Assembly: GCF_000331735.1 (NCBI RefSeq)
Contig: NC_020126.1
Location: forward strand, 6,637,501 to 6,701,500
DNA from: Myxococcus stipitatus DSM 14675
GTDB lineage: Bacteria; Myxococcota; Myxococcia; Myxococcales; Myxococcaceae
Direction of reading: 5' to 3'
Length of the DNA stretch: 64,000 nt
The notes beneath the pieces were generated by a model, which saw nothing but the letters and a program-made list of their open reading frames with translations, was not told where the DNA came from and made no database searches. Shown here one piece after another: positions 1-7,873 of the stretch. A program made the translations under genes and the position numbers. The number at the start of each line of letters is the position of its first letter. Position 1 is the first letter of the stretch.

Positions 1-302
1 GTCAGCGTCCCACCCACCACCCCGCCGCCCACCGGACCATCACCTTCAGGTCGACTCTTCTACAGAAGCAGTCCCCACTGACTCGGGACTCCACGTTCTT
101 GCGTTCAACGTGGTTCAGAGAACCTTCGCGCATCGCGCGTTGATTCCCCGAAGCTCCTAAAAGAATCCACGGCTGCCTGCTCGTCGCGGGGGGCTTTCGC
201 CGACCGCGCCTCGCCGTGAGGTGGGCGGCTTATCCACCAAGCCATGGAGCGGCGCAAGAAGTTTGCCTCCTGTTTGCTTCTTGGCGTCCGGCCGCCTGCT
301 CG
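1..302. other. Unassigned region downstream of gmk
   Basis: No convincing gene is seen on either strand. Short inverted repeats are present. At 70-90 there are 6-base arms (AGTCCC/GGGACT). At 91-113 there are 7-base arms (CCACGTT/AACGTGG). At 255-283 there are 7-base arms (CAAGAAG/CTTCTTG), which lie just past the gmk stop and could end that transcript, although no T-run follows. rpoZ, a frequent neighbour of gmk, is not recognisable here. The region is cut by the window edge, so a small RNA or a leader of a gene to the left cannot be excluded. Confidence 0.4.
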
Positions 303-932
303 TCAGGTCCCTACGCCGAGCTTCAACCTCGAAAGGTCCACCCGGCCACGCCGGCACCCTTCCGCCACCACCACCGCGCGCAGCTCGCTGTAGGCCCGCT
401 CGAAGTCGTCATTCACGACGACATAGTCGTAAGCGGAGACCCCATGCTCTATCTCGGAGCGGGCCGTCAGCATCCGGCGGCGGATGGTCTCATCGGAGTC
501 CGTCTGACGGTCTCTCAGGCGGCGCTCGAGCTCCTCCATCGAAGGGGGGAGCACGAAGATGAGGACCGCATCCGGGTGCTTTCTCTTGATGGCCTGGCCA
601 CCCTGGACATCGATGTCGAAGATGGCCACGCCCCGCTGGGCACGGGCCACGTCGACCGTCGACTGCGGGCTTCCGTAGAAGTGGCCGTGGACCTCCGCCC
701 ACTCGACGAACTCGCCTCGCTCGATCTTCGACTGGAAGGTGGCCACGTCCACGAAGTGATAGTCCACCCCCTCCTGCTCCTTGCCCCGAGGACGCCGCGT
801 CGTGACGCTGATGGAGAAGTGCGCCTGGGGCGTCTCCTTGAGCAGCCGACGGGCAAGGGTGGTCTTTCCGGCCCCGGAGGGCGCGGAGAGCACGAGCAGC
901 AGGCCTGGTTGACGGATGGTGGGTTCGCTCAT
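303..932 (-). CDS. gmk: Guanylate kinase
   Basis: This cytosolic enzyme phosphorylates GMP to GDP with ATP. The 209-residue product is the normal length for the family. It opens with a P-loop (SAPSGAGKTTL, near residue 15) followed by the GMP-binding stretch containing SVTTRRPRGKEQEG, typical of bacterial Gmk. The ATG at 932 overlaps the stop codon of the yicC-type gene by four bases (ATGA), so the two are translationally coupled, and this decides the start over a much longer open frame upstream. The yicC-gmk order is widespread in bacteria. Identification is secure. Confidence 0.97.
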   Translation of the reverse strand: MSEPTIRQPGLLLVLSAPSGAGKTTLARRLLKETPQAHFSISVTTRRPRGKEQEGVDYHFVDVATFQSKIERGEFVEWAEVHGHFYGSPQSTVDVARAQRGVAIFDIDVQGGQAIKRKHPDAVLIFVLPPSMEELERRLRDRQTDSDETIRRRMLTARSEIEHGVSAYDYVVVNDDFERAYSELRAVVVAEGCRRGRVDLSRLKLGVGT

Positions 933-1807
933 TCGACGTTCTGCACCTGTTCGCGGATGCGCTCGACCTCGGCCTTCATCGAGACCACGCGCGCGGAGAT
1001 CTCCGCGTGCTGGCTCTTGGAACCGGTCGTGTTCACCTCGCGGTGCATCTCCTGCACAAGGAAATCCATGCGGCGCCCAGTGGGCTCCGTGCTCGCCATC
1101 AAGGCGCGGAACTGCTCGAGGTGGCTGGCCAGCCGGGTGACCTCCTCGGCGATGTCCGTCCGCTCCGCGAAGAGCGCCACTTCCTGGGCCAGGCGCTGCG
1201 GGTCCACCGCGACGCCTCGGGCCAGCTCCGCGACTCGGTCGGTGAGGCGCTGCTGGTAGTCCTGCACCGCGCGGGGCGCCAGCTGGGCCACCTCGCTGCT
1301 CCATTGTTCGAGCAGCTTCAGGCGCGCATCCAGGTCCGCATAGAGGGCCTCACCCTCGATGAGCCGCATCTTCTCCAGCGCCGAGAGCGCCTGGTCCAAG
1401 GCCGCAGTCACCGCGGGGGCCGCGGCCTCCGGGTCCACGCCCTTCTCTTCCAGACGAATGACGCCCTGCTGGTTGGCCACCTGGGACCAGGCCACGTCCC
1501 CCGAGAGCCCCAGCTCCTGGGCCAGCTCCCGGAACGTGCGCAGGTACTCGCGCGCCAGGTTCAGGTCCACCGTCGGAACCGTCCCCGAGGCCGTGGACGA
1601 CTGCCGTTTCACCAGCAGCTCCACCGAGCCACGTGCCAGGCGGTCCTTCACCTGCTTCGTGACGCTCGGCTCCAAGGACGCAAGCTCTCGAGGGAGGCGA
1701 GCCTTCACCTCGCAGAACTTGTGATTCAACGAGCGCAGCTCGACGGAGACCTCTTCGTCCCCCACGCGCGCACGGCCCGCGCCAAACCCAGTCATGCTCC
1801 TCAACAT
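929..1807 (-). CDS. yicC: YicC/YloC family endoribonuclease
   Basis: The protein is 292 residues and begins LRSMTGFG, the hallmark N-terminus of the YicC/YloC family. It ends with the family's conserved C-terminal block (RMDFLVQEMHREVNT ... SKSQ). E. coli YicC has been reported to act as an endoribonuclease; here that role is inferred from family membership only. The ATG at 1807 was chosen because E. coli YicC starts at the matching position (MIRSMT). No good ribosome site precedes it, and an ATG four codons later sits directly behind AGGAG, too close to be ideal. It is translationally coupled to gmk downstream. The 83-bp gap to the opposite-strand GT9 gene must hold promoters for both directions. 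Confidence 0.9.
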   Translation of the reverse strand: MLRSMTGFGAGRARVGDEEVSVELRSLNHKFCEVKARLPRELASLEPSVTKQVKDRLARGSVELLVKRQSSTASGTVPTVDLNLAREYLRTFRELAQELGLSGDVAWSQVANQQGVIRLEEKGVDPEAAAPAVTAALDQALSALEKMRLIEGEALYADLDARLKLLEQWSSEVAQLAPRAVQDYQQRLTDRVAELARGVAVDPQRLAQEVALFAERTDIAEEVTRLASHLEQFRALMASTEPTGRRMDFLVQEMHREVNTTGSKSQHAEISARVVSMKAEVERIREQVQNVE

Positions 1808-1890
1808 TGGGCGGTTGCTAGGGGCTTTCTGTCCGCAGGTCAAGCAGCGTGCTTGCACGGCTTTCAGTTCTGTGTAGGGTCCGCGCCGCG

Positions 1891-2985
1891 ATGTCCTGGC
1901 ACAAGCAGCTCGAGTTGTGGGCGAAGCTGGCGCTAGCGCTCGTGGCGTCCGTGCTGTTCTGGCGCCCCGGCCGCAAGCTCCGTCCTGGCAGTTCCATCCC
2001 CGTCCCCCGGAAGGTCCTGCTCGTGCGGCCCGACAACCGCGTGGGCGAGGCCCTGCTCACCACCCCTCTTCTTCGGACCCTCAAGGCCCACGTCCACCCC
2101 GCCCCCGAGGTCCATGTCCTGGTCCACGCCAAGGTGGCGCGAGTCCTCGCCGGCCATCCGGACGCGGACTCCGTCATCGCCTTCGACCGGCGGCGAATCT
2201 GGATGGGCCCCCTGGCCCCCGGCATCCGAGCCCTGCGCCGCGCCGGGTATGACCTGGTCGTGGACTGCGCCAACTGGGAGTCCCCCTCGGTGACGAGCGC
2301 CCTCGTCTCTCGACTCGCGGGCCCTCGCGCGGTCGTCATCGGCCCCTCGGTGTGGCCCGTGACGCGCCTGCATTCGCTCTCCGTCCCGGCGCGCGCCGAT
2401 ACCCGCAACGAGGCCGTCCAGCGCACGCACCTGCTCACCCCCGTCACGGGAGGCACCATCGCCCGAGGGCTCTCCTTCCGAGAGCCCTCCATCAGCGAGT
2501 CCTTCCGTGCCTTCATGGCCGCGGACGCGTCCACCCCCCGGGCCGTCATCAATCCAGGGGGACGGCTGGGCCCTCGGCGTATCCCCCCCGAGGCGTTCGC
2601 CGCCGCCGCCCGCGCCCTGCTCGCGGCGGGCCGTGTTCCCATCGTCACGTGGGGCCCTGGGGAGGAGGAGCTGGCTCGCACCGTGGTCGCCGCGGCGCCG
2701 GGAGCACGGCTCGCCCCCGCCACGAACCTGGATGAGCTCGCCGCCCTCATGCGCGACGCGGGCCTCACGGTCTGCAACAACACCGGGCCCATGCACCTGT
2801 CGGTGTCCGTCGGGGCTCCGACCCTCGCCTTCTTCCTCCGCATGGACATGGAGCGTTGGGGTCATGCCATCACCCCTCATCGGATGGTCGACCTCACGAG
2901 CATCGTCGATGGCGCGGCGGGACAGGGACTCGAGAATCGTGCAGCCGAGGAGGCTCGCTCCTTCGCGGAGCAGCTCACTCGCTAG
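1891..2985 (+). CDS. Glycosyltransferase family 9 (heptosyltransferase-like)
   Basis: The 364-residue protein has the GT9/ADP-heptose:LPS heptosyltransferase pattern. An N-terminal hydrophobic segment (residues 10-25) is followed by LLVRPDNRVGEALLTTPLL, the family's first glycine-rich motif, then NPGG (about residue 225). The C-terminal donor-site block has CNNTGPMHLSVSVGAPTLAFF. It would add heptose or another sugar to the LPS core at the inner membrane. Adjacent rfaE1/rfaE2 make the ADP-heptose precursor, which supports a heptosyltransferase role, but the acceptor is unknown. The ATG at 1891 is chosen since upstream codons lie in the promoter region shared with yicC. Its 3' end overlaps the convergent Trm112-like gene by 11 bp. 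Confidence 0.85.
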   Translation: MSWHKQLELWAKLALALVASVLFWRPGRKLRPGSSIPVPRKVLLVRPDNRVGEALLTTPLLRTLKAHVHPAPEVHVLVHAKVARVLAGHPDADSVIAFDRRRIWMGPLAPGIRALRRAGYDLVVDCANWESPSVTSALVSRLAGPRAVVIGPSVWPVTRLHSLSVPARADTRNEAVQRTHLLTPVTGGTIARGLSFREPSISESFRAFMAADASTPRAVINPGGRLGPRRIPPEAFAAAARALLAAGRVPIVTWGPGEEELARTVVAAAPGARLAPATNLDELAALMRDAGLTVCNNTGPMHLSVSVGAPTLAFFLRMDMERWGHAITPHRMVDLTSIVDGAAGQGLENRAAEEARSFAEQLTR

Positions 2986-3166
2986 TTGAGTCCCACCGGC
3001 GTCCCAGTTCGGGAAGCAGGTGGGGCACTCCGTCCTCCACGGGCCAGTCACACCGGCAAGACGCGCAGCGCAGCGTCTCCAAGCCCCGCTCTACGTGCAC
3101 TGACAGGCATCCCTTGCATCGGGGGCACCCCAGCACCGCGAGCAACCCCGAATCCAGCACCGGCAT
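2975..3166 (-). CDS. Trm112-like zinc-ribbon protein
   Basis: A 63-residue protein with two Cys pairs (CPRC near residue 14 and CASC near residue 34) and the closing GVPHLLP segment. This is the pattern of the Trm112/YcaR family. Eukaryotic and archaeal Trm112 activate methyltransferases; bacterial short forms have no firmly assigned job. It follows rfaE2 with a three-base gap, so it is the last gene of the LPS series. E. coli ycaR likewise sits beside lpxK, making the linkage conserved. The 3' end overlaps the opposite-strand GT9 gene by 11 bp. Confidence 0.85.
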   Translation of the reverse strand: MPVLDSGLLAVLGCPRCKGCLSVHVERGLETLRCASCRCDWPVEDGVPHLLPELGRRWDSTSE

Positions 3167-3169
3167 GAC

Positions 3170-3658
3170 CTACTTCGCGCTCTCGCGCCCCAGCCGGCGC
3201 GCCAGCTCCGTCGTGCTGTGGTCCTTCGGGTCTCCCGATACCGCCGTGCGCCCGCCGTACGCTCGGACTTCGTCCCCCTCGGGGATGCTCTCCGGCGTGT
3301 AGTCCGTGCCCTTCACATGCACGTCCGGCTTCAGCGCCCGGATGATGCCGCGCACGTTGGGCTCGTCGAAGACGATGACACGGTCCGTACACGCAAGCGC
3401 CGCGACCAGCTCCGCTCGCTCGCCCTCCGGAATGTGCGGACGCCCGGGTCCCTTGTACGCCCGCGTCGACGCATCCGAGTTCACCGCGACCACCAACACA
3501 TCCGCCAGCTCGCGGGCCCCTTCGAGATAGCGCACGTGGCCCACGTGCAGCAGGTCGAACACGCCGTTGGCGAGCGCCACCGTGCGCCCCTCGGCCTTCC
3601 AGCGGGCGCGTGCTTCGGCCACCTGCTCGAGCGTCTGAATCTTCTCCAAGGTGCTCAT
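3170..3658 (-). CDS. rfaE2: D-glycero-beta-D-manno-heptose 1-phosphate adenylyltransferase
   Basis: This 162-residue nucleotidyltransferase makes ADP-heptose for the LPS core. It shows the cytidylyltransferase-fold signature NGVFDLLHVGH (HxGH at the nucleotide site, about residues 38-41). It also has the conserved stretches NSDAS, KGPGRP and VKGTDY found in the C-terminal half of E. coli HldE. In many proteobacteria this activity is fused to the kinase; here it is a separate gene overlapping the kinase gene by four bases (ATGA). Translational coupling probably keeps both products in step. Confidence 0.95.
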   Translation of the reverse strand: MSTLEKIQTLEQVAEARARWKAEGRTVALANGVFDLLHVGHVRYLEGARELADVLVVAVNSDASTRAYKGPGRPHIPEGERAELVAALACTDRVIVFDEPNVRGIIRALKPDVHVKGTDYTPESIPEGDEVRAYGGRTAVSGDPKDHSTTELARRLGRESAK

Positions 3659-4668
3659 CGAGAACTCCGCAGCTCCGCCAACAGCTCGTCCCGAGACACC
3701 GTCGCGGTCCCCGGCTTCTGCACCACCATCGACCCCGCCACGTTGGCCAACCGCGCCGCCTCACCGAACGAGGCCCCCGCCGCCACCGACAGCGCGAAGG
3801 TCGCAATCACCGTGTCCCCCGCCCCCGTCACGTCCACCGCCGCCTTGGCACCATGCACTGGGATGAAGTCGACACCGCCCTCCGCATCGAAGAGGGCCAT
3901 GCCGTGACGGCCTCGCGTCACCAACAGCGCGCGGCAATCGAGCCTGCGCAGCGCCTCACGCCCCGCGGCCAGCAAGTCCTCCTCCGAGCGAACCGAGCGC
4001 CCCGACAGCGCCTCCAGCTCCGGCTCATTGGGCTTGCACACCGTCAGCCCCGAGAACGAGGGCAGCGCATAACGGCTGTCCACACACACCGGCAGGCCAT
4101 CCGCCGCCAGCTTCCGGAGGACCTCGCGCACCTCGTCTCCCAGCACTCCCGCGCCGTAGTCCGAGACAACCACCGCGTCCGCGTCCCGGGCTGCTTCCGC
4201 CACATGCTTCGCCAGGGCCTTGCGCACTCGGGGCGGCAACGCCGCGTGCTGTCCCCGGTCGAGGCGCAGCATCTGCTGCCTCGTGGTGCTCACGCCTCCG
4301 GCGAGGATGCGCGTCTTCGTCTCCGTCGCGAGGCCTCGGCCCCCCACCGCGTGCAGTCGGACGCCTGACTCGGAGAACAGGCGGCGCAGCTCGCCTCCCA
4401 TCTCATCCGCGCCCAGCACCCCCACGGCCGTCACCTGTCCCGACAACGCTCTCACGTTGGCCGCGACATTCGCCCCACCGCCGAGCTTCACCTCGGCGGA
4501 CTCGTAGCGGACGATGAGCACCGGGGCCTCTCGGCTCACCCGGTCCGTCTGACCGTAGATGTAGTGGTCTGCAACAAGGTCCCCCACCAACAGCACCCTG
4601 CGGCGCGCGAACGCGAGCGGCAGACGGGAGGGCAAGGGCGACGAGCGAACGGGCGAGACCGCGGCCAT
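3655..4668 (-). CDS. rfaE1: D-glycero-beta-D-manno-heptose-7-phosphate kinase
   Basis: The 337-residue protein is a ribokinase/PfkB-family kinase matching the N-terminal half of HldE. It has LLVGDLVADHYIYG at the start, VSREAPVLIV, the glycine-rich KLGGGANVAANV substrate motif, and the C-terminal DVTGAGDTVIATFAL anion-hole motif with the catalytic Asp. It phosphorylates heptose 7-phosphate at position 1 in the cytoplasm. The ATG at 4668 leaves 31 bases after lpxK. An upstream TTG at 4731 would overlap lpxK and adds residues not expected in the family, so ATG is preferred, though no clear ribosome site is visible. Confidence 0.93.
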   Translation of the reverse strand: MAAVSPVRSSPLPSRLPLAFARRRVLLVGDLVADHYIYGQTDRVSREAPVLIVRYESAEVKLGGGANVAANVRALSGQVTAVGVLGADEMGGELRRLFSESGVRLHAVGGRGLATETKTRILAGGVSTTRQQMLRLDRGQHAALPPRVRKALAKHVAEAARDADAVVVSDYGAGVLGDEVREVLRKLAADGLPVCVDSRYALPSFSGLTVCKPNEPELEALSGRSVRSEEDLLAAGREALRRLDCRALLVTRGRHGMALFDAEGGVDFIPVHGAKAAVDVTGAGDTVIATFALSVAAGASFGEAARLANVAGSMVVQKPGTATVSRDELLAELRSSR

Positions 4669-4699
4669 GGCGGCGGTTTGTCCCACAGCCCTCCCCGTC

Positions 4700-5812
4700 T
4701 CACAAGTCGGCAGACGCGGCCGACAGGCCAAGCGCTCGGTGCAAGTGGCCCTCCCCCTCCACCACCTCCACCCCCAGCCGCACCTTCCACGCCGCGAAAC
4801 CCGGGGGCAGACGCACCGCGTCCTTCTCGGTCGTCACCACCCGCCCCCCGCACCTCGCGGCCCGGGCCTCCACGTCCCGGAGCTCCTCCGCCGTGAAGCG
4901 GTGATGGTCCGGGTAGAGCGCCGCATCGAGGACCTCCACGCCCAACGACTTCAGGGTCTTCAGGAAGCCCCCTGGCCGACCAAGCCCCGCCAACGCCAGG
5001 ACACCCTGGCCGCGCAGGGCATCCGTCGGATGGAGCCGCCCCTCCGGGTCCACCCAGGCTGATGGGCCATAGCGCGCCCGGACTCGAGGAATCCCCTGGC
5101 CCATCGGGACTCGAACCTCCAAGCCACCGCCAGGTGCGGCTTGCACATCGGAGGCGGTCGGCGTGGACGTGCGGACCCACAGCAGGGTCGCCCGTTTCAT
5201 CGAGGACGCGGGCTCGCGAAGCGGCCCTCGAGGGAGCATGTGGCCATTGCCCAGCCCCACCGCCTCGTCCACCACCACCAGGTCCTCGTCCCGCGCAAGG
5301 CGCCGATGCTGGAAACCGTCATCGAGCAGCACCGTGTCCAGTCCGTACTCGTCTCGCGCTCGATAGGCACTCGCGACCCGGTCCGCGCTCACGAAGAGCC
5401 TCACACTCGGACAGCGGCTCGCGAGCAACAAGGGCTCATCCCCCGCCTCCTCCACCGAAGGCAACGACTCCGCGCCCACGAAGGTCAGCGCCTCCGTCGA
5501 GCGCCTCCCGTAGCCTCGCGTCAGGATGCCCACCTTGCGTCCTGCTCGCACCAACAGCTCCGCGAGGTGAAGCACCGCGGGCGTCTTCCCCGTCCCCCCC
5601 ACGTTGAGGTTGCCCACGGAGACGACTCTCAGTCCTTCGACCCGCTCCGCGCGCAGCACCCCCAGGTCATACAGCGCCCCTCTCAGGTGCACCGCCGCGG
5701 CATAGGTCCACGACAGCGCCGTGAGAGGAGACAACACCATGCGCCGGCTCCATGGCTCGGGCGATGGCGGATAGAAGACCCGCTCGATGGCGGTGGGGGA
5801 ATCGGTCTTCAC
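4700..5812 (-). CDS. lpxK: Tetraacyldisaccharide 4'-kinase
   Basis: LpxK phosphorylates the 4' position of the lipid A disaccharide at the inner membrane. The 370-residue sequence has an N-terminal hydrophobic segment (about residues 26-46) and the P-loop VGNLNVGGTGKTP (about residues 66-78). It also has GILTRGYGRR and the DDGFQHRRLARD block typical of LpxK. The start is a GTG at 5812 that overlaps the stop of the upstream glycosyltransferase gene (GTGA, four bases). Placement beside heptose and Kdo genes fits a lipid A/core operon. Confidence 0.95.
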   Translation of the reverse strand: MKTDSPTAIERVFYPPSPEPWSRRMVLSPLTALSWTYAAAVHLRGALYDLGVLRAERVEGLRVVSVGNLNVGGTGKTPAVLHLAELLVRAGRKVGILTRGYGRRSTEALTFVGAESLPSVEEAGDEPLLLASRCPSVRLFVSADRVASAYRARDEYGLDTVLLDDGFQHRRLARDEDLVVVDEAVGLGNGHMLPRGPLREPASSMKRATLLWVRTSTPTASDVQAAPGGGLEVRVPMGQGIPRVRARYGPSAWVDPEGRLHPTDALRGQGVLALAGLGRPGGFLKTLKSLGVEVLDAALYPDHHRFTAEELRDVEARAARCGGRVVTTEKDAVRLPPGFAAWKVRLGVEVVEGEGHLHRALGLSAASADL

Positions 5813-6861
5813 CCTCGGGCCCTCGAGTCATGACGCGCTTGGGCGGCCTTGCGGTACAGCGCGAGGACATCCTCGGCGATGCTCGCGTTCGTCGGATGCA
5901 CCACCGGCGCGCGCTGGCTCGACATCGCGGCATGTACCACCGCCGAAGGCGTGGGTTCCGCCACCCGCACGTCCGCCAGGTCCGGGAGCGCTCCTTCCTC
6001 CACCGCGACCACCCGCACGCCACACGCACGAGCCTGGGCCGCCGCTCGCGCGCTCCAGTCGTTCCCCAATCCCAACAACCACACCTCGTCCAACGCCCTC
6101 AACCACCGCACGAAGTCTTCGCCCTGTTGGTAGCCGGCGAACACCACCGCGTCCGACAAGCCTCGCGACGCGACAAGCTTCCGCGTCGGCTCCAGCAACT
6201 GCCCATCCCCCACCAGGACGAAACGCGCCTCCGGCCGCTGCTGGCGATAGAGCGCGAATGCCTCCACCCCCACCTCATGCCGACGCGAGGGCTGGAAGGT
6301 GGAGACCATGCCCACGACGGGCGCGCCCTTCAGACCCAGCTCGCGACGCAGCGCCTCACGGTCCTCGGTGGGGTGGAAGCGCGGGTCCACCAGCGCCGGA
6401 AGGACCTGCGCCAGCTTCCCCTGCTCCAACAACCGAGGCAGCAGCGAGCTCGCCGGCACCGTGTAGCCATCCGCCGCGGGCAGCGAGGACCGCAGCGAGC
6501 GCGGTGCGTGCAGGGAGCGCACGACCACCGTGTCCCCGCTCGGCCGACCCCATCTCGCGAGGAAGTGGTCGTGACTGAAGTGCGAATGCACCACGTCCAC
6601 CGACCTTGCTCGCAGCCGAGACCAATCCCTCAACACGCCCCATGGCGGCGACTTCACGGACAACTCGAGGCCCCCTTCGTCCAACAGGCCCAGCTCGCGA
6701 AGACGCGGCACCGCGGGCTCTTCCGCGGGGACATCCTTGCGCCGACGGTCCACCGCCACCGTCACCTCGTGGCCCGCCTCCCGCTGCGCCAACGCGAGCA
6801 GCCCCACGTTCTCCGCCGGTCCGCTGTAGAAGGGGCTCGCCAGCAAGTGCAGGATGCGCAT
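5809..6861 (-). CDS. GT4-type glycosyltransferase
   Basis: A 350-residue GT-B glycosyltransferase. It starts MRILHLLASPFYSGPAENV, a usual family-4 N-terminal Rossmann segment with a glycine-rich loop. VVHSHFSHDHF follows at about residue 88 and the central linker VGMVSTFQPSRRHEV at about residue 186. The C-terminal donor domain is relatively divergent: the usual E(x7)E motif is not obvious (ARACGVRVVAVEEGALPD). Operon position between another GT4 gene and lpxK suggests a sugar transfer in LPS core or O-chain building. Donor and acceptor cannot be read from sequence. Confidence 0.82.
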   Translation of the reverse strand: MRILHLLASPFYSGPAENVGLLALAQREAGHEVTVAVDRRRKDVPAEEPAVPRLRELGLLDEGGLELSVKSPPWGVLRDWSRLRARSVDVVHSHFSHDHFLARWGRPSGDTVVVRSLHAPRSLRSSLPAADGYTVPASSLLPRLLEQGKLAQVLPALVDPRFHPTEDREALRRELGLKGAPVVGMVSTFQPSRRHEVGVEAFALYRQQRPEARFVLVGDGQLLEPTRKLVASRGLSDAVVFAGYQQGEDFVRWLRALDEVWLLGLGNDWSARAAAQARACGVRVVAVEEGALPDLADVRVAEPTPSAVVHAAMSSQRAPVVHPTNASIAEDVLALYRKAAQARHDSRARG

Positions 6862-6865
6862 CCGG

Positions 6866-7873
6866 TCACCGCCCCACGAGCGTGCGGTACAGCGAGTCCA
6901 GCGCGTGAGCCTCGTGCTCCACGCCGCACCGCCGCCGCGCCTCCTCCGCCGCGTTGCGCCCCACTTCTCGCGCTCGCTCCGGCTCGCGCATCAACATGTC
7001 CAAGAGTTCGCGCAGCGCCTTCGCGTCCCCCGGCTCGAAGAAGAAGCCCGTGCGCCCGTGCTCGATGAGCGTGTCCAGGTACGGCAGCTTCGACGCCACC
7101 ACACAGCAACCAGACGCCATCGCCTCCACGTGCACCAGCGAATACCCCTCCACGTAGGACGGATGCACCAGCACGGTCAGCCCTTGGTACCAAGGCTCGA
7201 TGACCGACTGCTCTCCGACGAGCGACACCCGGTCTTCAATGCCCGCACGCAGGCCGTTGATCCATTCCAGGTCCGAGCCCTTCGCCAATCCCACCAGCAC
7301 CGACTGCCACTCGGGATACCCGGGTAGGAGCGGACGCACCGCCTCCAGGAAGTCACCCTGCCCCTTCTCCTTCCGGACCCGGCCGATGACGCCCACCCCG
7401 AAGCGGCGCCCCTGCCCCAGCTTCTCCCACGCCTTCGCGCGGTCCTCTGGTGGATGGAAGCGCTTCAGGTCGATGCCATGCGAGATGACCGTCGACGGCA
7501 GCCCCATCACCTCCGCCACCTGCCGCGTCAGCGAGACCAGGGCGTCGGCGCCTCGCGCGAGGAAACGCGTGAAGCCGCTGGGCTCCATCGACGTGTGCCT
7601 CGTGAAGACCAGCCGCACCTGCCTCCCCACGAGCTTCAACAACATGCCCGCGAGGAGCTCGTTGTTCCGATGCGCGTGCCACACCACGGGCTCCTGACGC
7701 GAGCGGCGCAACAGCTCCGGCCAGGTGATTCGCGGCAGGTCCTCACTCAGCGCCGAACCCATGACTCGCGTCTCCGAGCCCAGGTCCTTCACCAACGAGG
7801 GAACCACCGACTCGACGTGGCGCGTGACGCCCGTGTAGCGCTTGTGGAAGTGCGGGTGGATGATGAGTGTCAT
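6866..7873 (-). CDS. GT4-type glycosyltransferase
   Basis: The 335-residue product starts TLIIHPHFHKRYTGVTRHVE and has the GT4 architecture. Its C-terminal nucleotide-sugar site reads HPSYVEGYSLVHVEAMASGCCVVAS, the E(x7)E pattern that the downstream neighbour lacks. VIGRVRKEKGQGDFLEA marks the linker between the two Rossmann domains. The ATG at 7873 overlaps the kdtA stop by four bases (ATGA); the longer open frame upstream is out-of-frame kdtA sequence. It probably adds a core or O-antigen sugar next to Kdo, by context only. Confidence 0.87.
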   Translation of the reverse strand: MTLIIHPHFHKRYTGVTRHVESVVPSLVKDLGSETRVMGSALSEDLPRITWPELLRRSRQEPVVWHAHRNNELLAGMLLKLVGRQVRLVFTRHTSMEPSGFTRFLARGADALVSLTRQVAEVMGLPSTVISHGIDLKRFHPPEDRAKAWEKLGQGRRFGVGVIGRVRKEKGQGDFLEAVRPLLPGYPEWQSVLVGLAKGSDLEWINGLRAGIEDRVSLVGEQSVIEPWYQGLTVLVHPSYVEGYSLVHVEAMASGCCVVASKLPYLDTLIEHGRTGFFFEPGDAKALRELLDMLMREPERAREVGRNAAEEARRRCGVEHEAHALDSLYRTLVGR

